Assembly: GCF_030272615.1 (NCBI RefSeq)
Contig: NC_081407.1
Coordinates: forward strand, 97,883,897-97,947,896
Direction of reading: 5' to 3'
Length of the DNA stretch: 64,000 nt
Source of the DNA: Cryptomeria japonica
Taxonomy: Eukaryota; Streptophyta; Pinopsida; Cupressales; Cupressaceae
The position numbers and the translations under genes are program-made. The notes under the pieces were generated by a model. The model was not told where the DNA came from. It saw only the letters and a list, made by a program, of their open reading frames with translations, and ran no database searches. How positions within the stretch are numbered: the stretch's first letter is position 1; each line of letters starts with the position of its first letter. Of this stretch, positions 22,433 to 34,363 are shown piece after piece.

Positions 22433-22696
22433 GGCAGAATAGCTGCGGAAGATTCGACAGTAGCCCTTTTTGTCAGATATTTTGGCTGTGACCCCTCTTT
22501 AATTTTGAGTTTCCCGCTTATCCACGCCGCCATGGAACTATTGCAAACTAGGATTAGTCTGCCCTCACAGGTTTGTTTGTCAGCAAATGGATGCAAGGTA
22601 CAATGGACAAAATTGTGGTCAAAACAAACGAACTCAAGCAACACTGCGAATTTGGGTTATCAGAAAATAGAGATTGCAGAGAACGTTTCATCTTAA
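22433..22696 (+). pseudogene. Unidentified coding-like fragment
   Basis: Open frame GRIAAEDSTVALFVRYFGCD through PLIHAAMELLQTRISLPS to about residue 88. It has protein-like composition but no ATG before the middle and no family I recognise. It lies 120 bp downstream of the lactate dehydrogenase piece, so both may belong to one block of gene fragments. Confidence 0.25.
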
Positions 22697-23234
22697 AGCA
22701 TGAAATTTTCTAGAAACTCACCTGGATAAATCAATCCGGTTCGCTAAGATCTTTGAAATTAAGCTTAATGCCTGCCAATTTGCACTTGCTAAAAATGTAT
22801 TGAGACAACATTTATTTAAGGCATTCAGTCAAACAGTTCATACACTTTATCTGAGCTTCAACATTTTCCATACACAGCTACCAGGGTAGTCACAACTACA
22901 ACATCTGACAAAAAAAATATTGATTTGATGAACATTCATGCCCTGATCACAAGCCGAGCAGAGAACATACTTAACTCTTTGTATAGTCACAAAATACAGC
23001 TGAATTTTGAAAAAGCATGTTAATGTGATAGCTATGGTCAGATCCTTCAGGCCGACATAGCAAATGGAAATGTGTGAATGGCCTATCGGCCTCACATAAT
23101 AAAACTTTACCAATTAACACAAGCAACCTAGTGCAGTAAACTGAAAACAGCTAGGGCAACTTTGCCAACTAGCCAATGTCACTTCCAATCGTGAGCATGC
23201 AGTTGCTGTTATGTCCTTAGACAGACATGAAAAT

Positions 23235-23397
23235 TCAATTAATAAGAAAAGCAACAGACTTCAGAGGTGCTCCAGAGAAATTCACATCAGAATGCAAAGC
23301 TAAGGCTTGGTCATCAGTTGCAATCGATTGAGTAGAAGAACGCCAAGGTGGGCCACCAGGGTTTGAAGCAGCATCCAGAATGGTCGCAGCTTCTTCT
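23235..23397 (-). CDS. Possible terminal exon of an unidentified gene
   Basis: On the minus strand, after a pyrimidine-rich stretch ending in CAG (acceptor at 23398-23400), the frame reads EEAATILDAASNPGGPPWRS, then STQSIATDDQALALHSDVNF and SGAPLKSVAFLIN before a TGA at 23237-23235. The composition is very protein-like and unlike the surrounding AT-rich DNA. Upstream exons are not seen within 1.4 kb, where the sequence is intron-like AT-rich DNA; in conifers introns can be very long. Family unknown; a pseudogene piece is the alternative. Confidence 0.35.
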
Positions 23398-23399
23398 CT

Positions 23400-24780
23400 G
23401 CTCTAAAGAATTATCTAGAAAGAGTTATAAAACTGATTTTTACATAGTTTTATAAAAATACTTTTAACATTATAGTCTTCAACTTAAATATTTTAATAAT
23501 AGCTTCCTATTGGATACCTATTTAATTTTCAAATATAAAAGAATTAAAACCTCAGCAAAAAATGAAATAGCCAATGACAAATCAAATAATTAATAATTTT
23601 TAAAATAGTTTAATAGGAACAAAAATGAAACTTTGATATAAGATTAAATTTTTCAATTTGCACAATTATCAAAGTATACTAATGTTGGAGATGAAAACAT
23701 TAGTTCCGTGCTTAAGGCAGGGACTAATAATTACTAGTTTGGAAAGTAAAATATGCTTAAGAGTTGCAAGGAAGACAACAAACTATGTAAGGTATCTAAG
23801 TAGTTTTAGGTACCTATGTCACAACTACATCATTAACTCAAGTAGTCACATTATAGTTGAGTATGACAATATTTCCACCAAATTAATAGATGATTCAATC
23901 TATTTCAATAACATCATCACAAGTAAATTTGGACACTATGAAAATTACAACTAACTATAGCACATGTTCCTATACAGAAAGACATTGCATTAATTTTTTT
24001 ATTAAAAAAAATAAATTAAATCCATTCATAACCAATTGTATTTGATTATGTATCTAAATCTTATTCTTATATATTTATCTAAATAAACATAGATTTATAT
24101 ATCTTAACTTATATTTTTTAAATATTTATTTATTCTCATATTTTTTTAAAGATATTTTTATATATTTATATTAATACGTGCATTCCTTTATTCCTATGCA
24201 TAATCTAAGTATGATTTCATTTTTTGTTTATATATTTCATATAGATATTAATTTTTTTCTAATATTTATAATAAAACTATGAATCCCCTTTTCTAAAAAA
24301 ATTCCTTGCATTATTTAATCATTATATGATTATTACTATTTCTAAAGTTTTCCATTATTAGTGTTAGCAATAGGAATATGGAAATTACAGTATGGATATT
24401 TGTACCCTAATATATATCTTATTGTAGTCTTTATACCCCATATGGCATAGCAAGGGAAATTAGCAGATGCAGAAGTAAACAAAGACAATTGACCATTTAA
24501 CTATCAACATCCATACAAAAATAAAAATAACCCACATAAATGGACCAAAAACATCATCATTATATTATATCATCAATTTCCAAAGTGCAAGGCTCAATCT
24601 CTACTTTACAATTCACAATATGTATCTCTTCTATATCATGTACTTCATCCTCTCTCTTCAGGATATCTATCTATATACAAATATATACAATTCCCAAGAT
24701 GGGATTTAACTCCTATAGTTGACTAGAGGTCTATCTCTATACCACATACCATATGTGGTAACTTGAGACAACTCTATTGT
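23400..24780. other. AT-rich region, nothing recognised
   Basis: Strongly AT-rich with T and A runs. Small ORFs (23658-23954, 24540-24722) have no protein-like features. Confidence 0.5.
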
Positions 24781-27690
24781 TAATCGTTTTCCCCTACCAA
24801 AATCATCCCTCCTTTTAAAATGATGTCTTCTCGTCAAGACATAAAAGTAAGGGTAGAAGTCTCGAATAAGATACCTTTAGCTACTTCATATTCTTCTCCT
24901 AGTTGGTCTTGGCCTATTGTAACATGGATCTACTTATCCCTCTTTCCGGATAATTGTTGTCTTTGCCTTCCTCAATGTAGTAGGGTCTAGAGTTGTAGAG
25001 GTGTAACAGATGAATGTGAACAACCTCTTGAAGATTTTTAAGTTGACTTTTCAGTTTAGCTCCCTTTGAACAAGAACTTGTTGAAGCTATCCATTAAGCA
25101 CTTTTGTCCTCATCCTCAGTGCTCCATCTATATCTATCAATGTATCATATTATTGTGTGATCTCATCTTCCAATTGCAATATCTTATCCTTCAAACTCCT
25201 TGTTGTGTTCAGCCATTGTAGAAAAAAGTAGTATATAACCCTAGCCTCACTGACACTATCTTGCAACTTCTTTATTTCTATGTATAATTTTGCTTATGTG
25301 GCGGTGCACTTATTTAGGTACTCATATGTTCTTTGCTTTAATATCTCTTCTTGTGGTCGCTTCCTTATACTTTACCTCTAAGAGGCCAAATCCCCCTACA
25401 AGATGTCCACCAAAAACTTCAATTTCTATGATAATGGTAATGGTGTGTCCCTTTTGAATATGTGGGATGAAACTCTATAGGCTGGTTAGTGCATCCTCAA
25501 ACTATTTTATGTTCTATACATGCTCATTTAGAATCTCCTCTTTGTTGATAGCATGAAAGAAATCATCCAATTGAATCTTTTGTAATGAGGAGATGCTTGA
25601 CATATCCACCTATTGAACCACCATCATTAGCTCTACCATTTATGAAGCCACTTGTAATTTAATAAAAAGTTCTTGATTGCATTCATTGGTTCCTTGGTTG
25701 TGGATAGTTCATTTGTGTTATCTTGGCCTTTCTCCTCCTCCTCCTCCTCCTTTTCTCCTTCTTTATCTTATCCTCCACATGTTCTTTTATTTGTGTGGGC
25801 TTCTCATCTATTTTCTTCTCTACCTCTTCTTTCCTAGCAAGTCCATTTTGTTAGTTCTGGCAATATCCTCTTGGTTCTCTTATGTAGGATCTTCTACCTG
25901 CATCTCCACATTGCCTCCAACATGCTCACCACTATTATCTTCTGCATTACCAACTATATTCTCTTCAAATGGTAGTGGGACTACAAAATTCCCCTCTTCT
26001 CTAGCTTTCAACATATCTTTGTATAACTTTCATGTTACCTAAAGAGCCTCTTTCTACAACTCTGATTCATTCTTCAGAGTGTCTTCCATCCATTTGTCTA
26101 CTCTTAGCTTTATACAAAGCTCTTGTGCTTGATCTTGTACTATTTCTTTCTTTTTTTCCTCAATGAGTTCTAACCTAACCCTATAATAGCTTCATATTTG
26201 ATCTCCTCTTCTCTTTCCAATGCCTTGGCCCTCTTGAGTTTGATGGTTGTCTTGATCTCCTCCATAAAACCCTTCATTACATCATTGAGTGGCTTATTGA
26301 GATAGTTCATATATTTGACTAAGGATTATATTGATTGATCCTTATTCACCTCACCCATGTCTTTGTACATCAATAGTGAATTCGATAATATATCATGGCA
26401 CACAATGACATTGAAAGATCATTATATCGATGGGACCCTCTACTCGGTCTAGTCCCTCCATTGCTTCTATGATAGGTTTTTTCATTATTTTCCTCTTCTT
26501 TGACCTTCTTTCTCTTCTTCATCATCTAAATTGTGGATCTAAACCTCCTCTTCTATCTTTGTGGTGGTTTGTGGTGTTGATCTCTCTACCATTTTTTGGT
26601 ACTTTAGTGGTGTCCTTCCCTTCTTAGTGTTTGAGATGGTGGTATGGAAGAAGTTGTGCCTTCTATTTGATTGGTGGAGGTGCATGTAACTACCTAGCCT
26701 TCTTGTAGAAGTGGTTGCAGTGGATGCAATGTTTGTAGATGGCTTTGTTGTGGTGGTGGATGTGGTTGGTGTTATGATGGGCTGTGGTCCAATTGGACTA
26801 AGACCAACTTGTACAAAATATTAAGAAAGTCCATACTTGGGTATCCCCAATGATTCGAATAACTTGTCTTTACTCTTCTTCACATTCTCATGTGCCTCCT
26901 TCTTGATTTTGGCATCCATAATCTCTTGGTATGTCCCAAACAATTCTGTATTTGGATTTTTGGATTTAGTTAGGAGAATGACATCACATGCATTGATTTC
27001 ATGTTTGGACACCTTCTAGGGCAATGGTGGTACCCATATTGTTTTAAGTTCCACCGCCTCCATATAGTTAAAAAATTTATCTACCATGAAATTAATTATG
27101 TTGGTATATTGTGTTGCGAACTCATAGGGGTCATGTTCCCTCTTCTGTATCTCTACCTAAAAAGTCTTGAAATAACCCTAATATGCAGCTTTGTATGTGG
27201 AATCATTTGGGAACCTCCAAATATGAAACCTAATTTGTTCAGCTACTATTTGATCTTATGCCATGCTACTCCTTTGAATTGAGGTATTTCATTGATAAAA
27301 TAAAATGTTAAGCAAATGATCAATGTACCATACCAGAAATGACATTTTCCACCCTTGATCTTCGCCAAACTCTCCATCAATTGCTCCCACATCAGCTCAC
27401 ATAGATCACAATCTTTCCTCTCAATAAATAGTTGGTAGGGGATATGAATTATCGTCATTGCAGAGTATTATGTATTTGTGTTACAAATATTGTATGCAAT
27501 ACTTATTTCAACATACCAAACTACATCATCTATTATGATTCTGACATTCATGCTTCTTTCATCTGGCATGACCCTAGTTAAATCCTTGACCTCATTATTT
27601 GTTACTACCTTCTTTTTCAAAATGTCTCTCATCATGTGTAACCCTATAATTATGTGAATTGATTCCATGGTGATTCTATAAAGTTTATAT
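24780..27690 (-). pseudogene. Degenerate minus-strand coding region, coiled-coil and Glu/Lys-rich
   Basis: Several minus-strand frames in order give protein-like segments: MRDILKKKVVTNNEVKDLTR (27668-27468), QLFIERKDCDLCELMWEQLM (27458-27246), TKSKNPNTELFGTYQEIMDA (27012-26821), then YMNYLNKPLNDVMKGFMEE with a Glu/Lys coiled coil near 26310-26150, NFVVPLPFEENIVGNAEDNS near 25990-25930 and a Glu-rich run opposite the CTC microsatellite. Many stops and frameshifts separate them. The pattern suggests one old protein of perhaps 800-900 residues, possibly the extra ORF of an LTR element, because the repeat at 27690-27785 sits right upstream. No enzyme motif was recognised. Confidence 0.4.
25733..25752. 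repeat. (CTC)n microsatellite
   Basis: Six to seven CTC/CCT triplets. On the minus strand this is a GAG run that would encode poly-Glu in the degenerate ORF. Confidence 0.85.
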
Positions 27691-27785
27691 TGAATTTTGT
27701 AACATAAGCACCTACAAGATCAAATGGCAAACAAGAAAACCTTCCACAAATGAGAGTTGCACAAATGAATGCTATATTACTCAAA
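27690..27785. repeat. Repeat A, left part (interrupted by the copia element)
   Basis: TGAATTTTGTAACATAAGCA...CTTCCACAAATGAGAGTTGC...GCTATATTACTC aligns with 36186-36280. The second part of the same repeat continues at 34027-34240 after the copia insertion. Possibly an LTR of an older minus-strand element. Confidence 0.7.
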
Positions 27786-27810
27786 AGAAAAGAATATAGA
27801 ATTACAAGAT

Positions 27811-28258
27811 TGTTGGTGTAAATAAATATTTATTATGGATATTATTACACTTTACTTAAGTTAACTTAGGATAATGCATCTCTTTGTCGTTTGGATTTGA
27901 GACACTTAGGGAAGTGTGCACATAGGGATATAGCTTGTAGGAGAAATTCCACCTTTTGTGGTCTTATTTTGTTGTTACACTCCACATTCGGTGGGTCATC
28001 CACCTCTTGTGGAATATTATATTATTTCTCCTACCTACCCCTAGTATTTCTTAACTACCCTTGTTTCTCATTGAGCCACATGTCATGATTGTGTGCTTGT
28101 ACATCCATATGGCCTTGCCTATATAAGTAGGCGTATATTCATTGTATTGGTGAATCCAGTTGATCATTTGCATATTGATGAGAATACAATTTGTTCTTGT
28201 CATTCTTTTGTCTCTCTTTTATGATTTTCATTGTGCCCTTAATCTTGGCAAAATATCA
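27811..28258 (+). repeat. 5' LTR of the copia element
   Basis: Runs TGTTGGTGTAAATAAATATT to AAAATATCA, 448 bp, same length as the 3' copy. TATATAAG at 28120-28127 is the likely core promoter. Confidence 0.95.
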
Positions 28259-28260
28259 TG

Positions 28261-28273
28261 TGGTATCAGAGCC
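28261..28273 (+). promoter_or_regulatory. Primer-binding site (initiator tRNA-Met type)
   Basis: TGGTATCAGAGCC, two bases after the 5' LTR; complementary to the 3' end of plant initiator tRNA-Met, which primes minus-strand synthesis. Confidence 0.95.
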
Positions 28274-29284
28274 ATTGGGGCTTCATTGATTGGTTTTTGG
28301 AGACATCTTGGAAGGCTTCTATTTTCAGATTTGAGCAACAACACTTTTTGGAGGCATCTTAGAGTGTTTTCGACTTCACCATTGCGTCCAAGAGGCCGTT
28401 TCCATAAAAATCGAGTATAAATTTGACCTATTTTGGTGAAAATCGAATTTTGGGTGTTGGAGAAATTTTTTGCTCAATTCGGGTGGTACAGTACAGAATT
28501 TTCAGATCTCAAAAAAATATTGTTTCTGAAATTTTTTTTTCCAATTTTGAAATTTTTTTTTTTTTTTTTTTGCGGGTCCGTACCTTCTGCCTAGTCAGTA
28601 GCACATAGTTAGCGCCCAATTAGCAACGCACAGTCAACATTTTTTGAAAAAAAAATTAACCCCTCTCTGTTGAGCAGTTTGAATTTTTGTGTCAACTTTG
28701 GAGGCCCATAACTTGCTCAATTTTGCTCCTTTTTGGGTGCAATTTTGTTTTATTTGGGCTTATTTTTCGTGCTATTTGCAGTGGTGTGGTTATTTTTTGA
28801 TTTTGGTGCATGGATTTTTCGGAATTTTCGGATTCTCTCAGTTGTACCTGTCCAATCATCAATTTTGCTACTTCAAAGGCTTCGTTTGAGCTCATACGAG
28901 CTCCTTTTCAGGTACCGTTTTTTTTTAAAGTGCATGTTTTTTTGCCTACTTTCATAACATATAATCATATTTTAGATATTTTGAGTGGAAATCATACTTT
29001 CAGATAGTGGTCTTATTTGGCCTATATGGTACTTGTAAATTGCTTGGATCTTAGTTTAGATCTCTTGTACTATTAGTTTGAGTCTCTTTTGGCCTTCTTG
29101 AGGCAGTTGTGAAATTGAAATCAGAAGTCCACTTTGCCATTTTTGCAAGTGGCCCATTGTACACGCACTAAGTATAAAGTGTCAAATCATCACTTTTGGG
29201 GGGGGTTGTTTGATTGAGTGAATTTGGGGGGGTGTCTTGTGTGATTTTGCCTCTCTCTCCTTGTGCTATTTCCTTTTTGTTGCA

Positions 29285-30258
29285 ATGAGTCCTCATAAAT
29301 TTTCAGCTTTAACTCCACATAATTATGCATCATGGAAAATTAAAGTATGGAGCAAATTAATGGAAAAAGGTCTCACGCATTACATAGATGAAACAATAGT
29401 AGCACCACCTGATCCTAATGCTCAGTTATGATGAATCACTAAGAATTGTATGGCTCTTGGAACTTTGCGTAAGTATGTACCAGATGACCTCATATTTCAT
29501 ATTGAGAAGTGTACTACAATCAAAGATGCTTGGGATATGTGAAATTGTATGGTCAAGTTGATGAAATTAGAGGTTACAAGATTGACAATGAGCTCACCAA
29601 CTTGGATCCCAAGAGTTGTGATACAATCCAAGATTATGTCACCAAAGAAAATGAGCTAAGAACAAAGCTTAAGGATTGTGGAATTGACAAAAAGGATGCT
29701 CAGTTGATATTCAACTTGTTGGACAAGCTTGCACTAGAATATGCAGCATTTGTTTCTAGCTTCCAAACTCATTGTTTAATAGTGGGGAGTTCCTATGTTA
29801 TGCCTTCATTTGATGCTTTCACAGAAATGTTGATATTGGAACAATCTAAGTTGTTGAACATGGGGCTTCTCAAGTCTTCAAAGTCCAAGGCTTTGGTGGC
29901 TAATCAAGGGAATCAAGGAGGTCAAGGCAAAGATTCCAACAACAAGAAGAAGCACTCTAAGTCAAAGCCACAACAGGAAAAAGGAGAATCATCCTCTCTA
30001 TCACAGGGCAATTTTTCATCCTCTTCGAAGAAGGGGACACCACCTAAGAAGGATAAACCAACCTGTGCATATTGCAAGAAGTATGGTCATGATGAGCATC
30101 GATGCCACACCAAGCAAGTTGATGAGTTAACAAATCTTATTAAGAAAAACAACATCAACTTGCCATCCGTCTACAAAAAGAAGGATTCATCTCCTTCCTC
30201 TTCCTCACAGTCTAAGGGAAAAGGGCAAGCATTTGTGGCTACAACAGGTTCTTCATAG
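29285..30258 (+). pseudogene. copia gag (nucleocapsid polyprotein), broken
   Basis: Starts MSPHKFSALTPHNYASWKIK, the usual opening of copia Gag (gag-pre UBN2 family). A TGA at 29429-29431 and a frame disruption before about 29530 break it. The continuing frame carries DEIRGYKIDNELTNLDPKSC, the hydrophobic capsid-like helices and then a Lys/Ser-rich stretch with the zinc knuckle CAYCKKYGHDEHRC (CX2CX4HX4C, 30064-30105). Gag forms the virus-like particle and binds element RNA. The 1 kb leader between PBS and ATG is long and contains T runs. Two stop codons (30256-30261) follow before the protease. Confidence 0.9.
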
Positions 30259-31398
30259 TAGTGGATACTTGACTCGAGTGCCTCTTATCACATGGGTTCT
30301 ACAAAGGAGCAGTTTTCTTCACTGGAGCCATCTAAGGTACCTCACATTTACATAGGTGATGATACACAAGTAGAGGTTGAAGGGAAAGATTTAGTTGACA
30401 TGGATGATGGAACATTTGAGAATGTTCTTTATGTTCCTAACTTGTCTAAAAACCTTCTCTCTATCTACCAAATCACTCACTATGGGAATGGGAAAAAAGC
30501 TGAGTTTACACCTGATTCAGTTGTGGTAAAGGAACTTGATGATAGTGTCTTAGTAGCAATGGGACAAGTCAATGACAACTCAAGGCTTTATTCATTCTCC
30601 CACTTTATGCCAATTTCTCCTTCTAGGGCCTTTCTTACTCATTCAAAGTCAGAAAGTAAGCTATGGCATGAGTGGTTTGGTCACCTCAACTACCGCTATC
30701 TTCAACATCTCAACACTAAAGACATGGTCACAGATCTACCTCGAATCAGTTTTTCAGAGGGTGTATGTTCAGGTTGTTCCATGGGAAAGCATCTCGAGGA
30801 GAAGTTTGATAAGGGGAATTCTTGGAGAGCTTTGGAAGTTCTTCAGCTTGTTCACAACGATGTAGTAGGTCCATTTCCAACACCTTCATTTAGCAAGGCC
30901 CGCTATGTCCTCACCTTCATTGATGACTACTCCCACTTCACTTGGGTCTACTTTCTCTTTCATAAGAGTGAAGTATTTGATAGATTTCAGGATTTTAAGA
31001 CTCGTGTGGAGAAACAATCCAGGAAAGTGGTCAAGATTCTTCGTACAGATAATAGAAGGGAATATGTGAACAAGAGACTTGAGGATTTTTGTACATTTGA
31101 GGGGATTGATCTTCAACATTCTGTTGCATACACTCCACAGCAAAATGGAGTTGCAAAACACAAGAATAGAACTCTCAAAGAAATGGCTAGTTGTATGATA
31201 CATACACGTTCGCTTGATCCCGCCTTTTGGGTAGAGGCTATCAATTGTGCCACACACATCCAGAATCAGGTTACTCACAAATCTTTGCAAGGTATTACTC
31301 CTTTTGAGGCTTGGGCTGGTAGAAAATTGATTGTGAGACATTTCAGAGTCTTTGGGTGTCCAGCATGGGCTTGCATACCTCTGTAGAAATGCAAGGCA
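30259..31398 (+). pseudogene. copia protease and integrase, broken
   Basis: The frame opens after two tandem stops with WILDSSASYHMGS, the protease active-site region; the usual DSGA reads DSSA here. The GAG-preintegrase zinc motif follows (LWHEWFGHLNYRYLQHLN ... CSGCSMGKH). The integrase core shows the first Asp (HNDVVGPF), FIDDYSHFTWVYF, the second Asp in LRTDN, and TPQQNGVAKHKNRTL, where the third catalytic residue, normally Glu, reads Lys. A TAG at 31384-31386 interrupts the core after FGCPAWACIPL, and the same frame resumes with LEPHSRSCIFVGYPEG. The enzyme would be inactive for at least two reasons. Confidence 0.9.
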
Positions 31399-33302
31399 TT
31401 GGAACCTCATAGTCGGTCTTGCATATTTGTTGGATATCCTGAGGGTGTTAAGGCATATAGATTGATGGATCTTGAGACACATGAGGTGTTCATTGAGAGG
31501 AGTGTTCACTTTGAGGAAAGCTCTCCTAACCTAGCCTCTCTAACTCCTCCACCTTCCTCCATTGTGGATAGTGATGCCAGTGATTCAGATGATGAGACTC
31601 CTTCAACTTCAACTCGTAGGGTTAGACCTCCACAAGGTCCACATGTAGTTGAGGAGACTCGCTCTCCACCTCCACCTAGACCTCATTGGGCTCGACAAAC
31701 ACTTGAGTTCGCGGGTTATCTTGTTGGGGTTTCTTCAGATACATGGAGGACTCGATCACAGCATCGAGATCTTCCACATGCATTCATTGCTACCGCTTCC
31801 AATCCACAGATATTTCAGGAAGCATCAGGGGTTCCTGAGTGGGACCAAGCTATGGAGGAAGAGTATAGTTCCTTGATGAGGAACAACACATGGGATTTAG
31901 TCCATCTGCCTAAGGGGAAAAAGATAATTCGATGTAAGTGGATCTATCAAACCAAGTTTGCAGCGGATGGTAGTGTGGATAAGTATAAGGCTCGACTTGT
32001 TGTGAAAGGTTTCTCTCAGGTTCCAGTTGTTGACTATATTGAGACCTTTGCACCCATAGCCAAGATAAACTCTATTTGCTTGACATCAGATGGATGTGAA
32101 GAGTGCTTTTCTACATGGTGATCTTGATGAGGACTTTTATATGGAGCAGCCACAGGGTTTCATCCAGGATACTTCCTTGGTTTGCAGACTAGGGAAATCT
32201 CTCTATGGCCTTAAGCAGGCCCCTAGGGCTTGGTACGCCAAGATGGATTCCTTTCCTCTCAGCAGGATTCACCAGGGGTCACTCTGATCTGAATGTCTAC
32301 ATTATGCAATAGGATGACTCTCACTTGATACTTGTGCTCTATGTTGATGATTTGATCATTACAGGGAGCACCACATCCATCATTAGCAGGGTCAAATATG
32401 CTTTGCATGACAGATTTTCTATGACTGACTTGGGTCTTTTGCACTACTTTCTCGGGATAGAGATTTCACAATCACCTTCCGGGATTACACTATCCCAGCC
32501 CAAGTATGCTCTTTATCTACATGCATGCTTTCATATGGCTAATTGTAAGCCTACACTGACTCCCTTTCTTTCAGAAGTTAAGCTTGAGGCTCAATGTTCT
32601 TCTCCAGCAGTTGATGCCACATTGTATCATCAGCTTGTGGGAAGTCTCATCTACTTGACTCATACATGCCTTGATATTTCATTTGCAGTTGGCATGGTTT
32701 CTCGCTTCATGCAGGAACCACATGAGCTTCATTGGAAAGTTGCCAAACTCATCCTTCATTACATCCAGGGTACACATCACTATGGGATTGACTATGCAGC
32801 AGGCACATGACTTCGCTTGGTTGGTTACACAAACTTTGATTGGGCTGGCGATCTTGATGATCGTAAGTCTACTTCAGGTTACAATTTTCACCTTGGTTCA
32901 GGCCCCATTTGTTGGCAGAGCAAGAAGCAACATGCTATTTCTCTCTCTTTGATTGAGGCTGAGTATCGAGGAGCTGTTAACGCAACGACTGAGACCATTT
33001 GGCTTCAGCAAATTCTCATAGAGTTTGGGTTCACCACTCCATGACCGATAGTTCTACATTGTGACAATCAGAGTACTATTGCAATCTCGAAGAACCCGGT
33101 CCAGCACCGGCAAACCAAACACATCGAGATCCATATGCACTATATCCGAGAGGTGATTCAGGAGCAGGTCATTGATTTGCAATATTGTCCTACAACGGAG
33201 CAGGTTGCAGACATATTCACCAAACCTTTCACCAAGAGTAAGTTCCAACAGTTGCGAGCTCTCTTGGGGTTGCAGGATGTCTCATTAGGGGAGCTCAGCT
33301 AA
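31399..33302 (+). pseudogene. copia integrase tail, reverse transcriptase and RNase H, broken
   Basis: Integrase C-terminal part (GYPEGVKAYRLMDLETHEVF), a Ser/Pro-rich linker, then RT: KKIIRCKWIYQTKFAADGSV, a small deletion with frameshift near 32070-32090, [18 protein letters not shown] and [18 protein letters not shown], another shift near 32260, and the catalytic YVDD at 32340-32351. RNase H follows: GYTNFDWAGDLDDRKSTSGY (a normally acidic residue near the first catalytic Asp is changed), EAEYRGA, then after a TGA at 33042 the CDNQSTIAISKNPVQH motif and the terminal DIFTKPF region to a TAA at 33300. It would copy element RNA into DNA, but at least two frameshifts and two stops disable it. 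Confidence 0.92.
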
Positions 33303-33560
33303 CTTCTCCTTCCTCTCTTATGGGGGGAGGAATTTTTCCTCTTTGAGGTTTTGTCCTTCTTCTTTGAGAGTCTTTTTGTACATTCATCTCTCTTTTTTGG
33401 GGGGGAGTTTTTTCCATTGGGTTTTCTCCCTTTCCCCATTTGTGAGAGATTGCATTTCATAGTTTTGCTTGCATTTGCATATTGTACATGGGTACCTATC
33501 ATGGCCTAGTAGCCGGGACCCATCTTGCATTGTTGACTTGAGTCTTCATTCTCCTAAGTT

Positions 33561-33575
33561 GCACTTAAGGGGGGG
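33561..33575 (+). promoter_or_regulatory. Polypurine tract of the copia element
   Basis: GCACTTAAGGGGGGG directly before the 3' LTR start TGTTGG at 33576. Confidence 0.85.
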
Positions 33576-34023
33576 TGTTGGTGTAAATAAATATTCATTA
33601 TGGATATTATTACACTTTACTTAAGTTAACTTAGGATAATGCATCTCTTCATAGTTTGGATTTAAGACATTTAGGGAAGTGTGCACATAGGGATATAGCT
33701 TGTAGGAGAAATTCCACCTTTTGTGGTCTTATTTTTCTATTACACTCCATATTCGGTGGGTCATCCACCTCTTGTGGAATATTATATTATTTCTCCTACC
33801 TACCCCTAGTATTTCTTACCTACCCTTGTTTCTCATTTAGCCACATGTCATGATTGTGTGCTCGTACAACCATATGGCCTTGCCTATATAAGCATGCCTA
33901 TATTCATTGTATTGGTGAATCCAATTGATCATTTCCATATTGATGAGAATACAATTTGTTCTTGTCATTCTTTTGTCTCTCTTTTATGCTTTTCATTGTG
34001 CCCTTGATCTTGGCACAATCTCA
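33576..34023 (+). repeat. 3' LTR of the copia element
   Basis: 448 bp, TGTTGGTGTAAATAAATATT to CACAATCTCA; about 23 differences from the 5' LTR, no length change. Confidence 0.95.
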
Positions 34024-34026
34024 CAA

Positions 34027-34240
34027 AGATGAGTTACAATTATACAATGAGGTGCTTATAATGAAAGCATAGAGCTAAATTTAGGAGAACTAAAGTGTGA
34101 GAATGAGAAGTTAAATAAAGATCAACTCTACCTAAACCAGATGCACAACAAAAAAAAGTACTCCTAAGTGAACTTAAGAAAAAAATTATAACTAGTTGTA
34201 AAAAAGAAATTAATAGCTCTATTTATGCTCTAATAACTCC
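34027..34240. repeat. Repeat A, right part
   Basis: ATGAGTTACAATTATACAAT...GAAAGCATAGAGCTAAATTT...CTCCTAAGTGAACTTAAG aligns with 36285-36490. Together with 27690-27785 it is one repeat split by the copia insertion. Confidence 0.75.
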
Positions 34241-34363
34241 CTTAAGTGAAACTTAGGGTGAGAAAAAAAAAATTAAATGCATGAATGCAAAAATGGGTCC
34301 TGACAACAAAAGGCCTGATTAAGTACCCATGCACAAACCAATGATCTCTAAATAGGGAAAAAC

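Larger units (their letters stand above)
27811..34023 (+). mobile_element. Complete Ty1/copia LTR retrotransposon (6.2 kb, inactive)
   Basis: Two 448 bp LTRs (27811-28258 and 33576-34023), an initiator-tRNA-Met-type PBS, gag with a CCHC knuckle, then protease, integrase, RT and RNase H in copia order, and a polypurine tract before the 3' LTR. Flanks CAAGAT / CAAAGAT look like a target duplication with one inserted A. The LTRs differ at about 23 of 448 positions by eye (about 5 %). Stops, frameshifts and lost active-site residues show that the copy is dead. It was inserted into repeat A. Confidence 0.95.

Noticed and set aside
25677-26042. Plus-strand Pro/Leu-rich ORF
   Set aside because: Produced by the (CTC)n tract and opposite to the Glu/Lys-rich minus-strand region.
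30886-31509. 207-codon minus-strand ORF
   Set aside because: Antisense shadow of the copia integrase.
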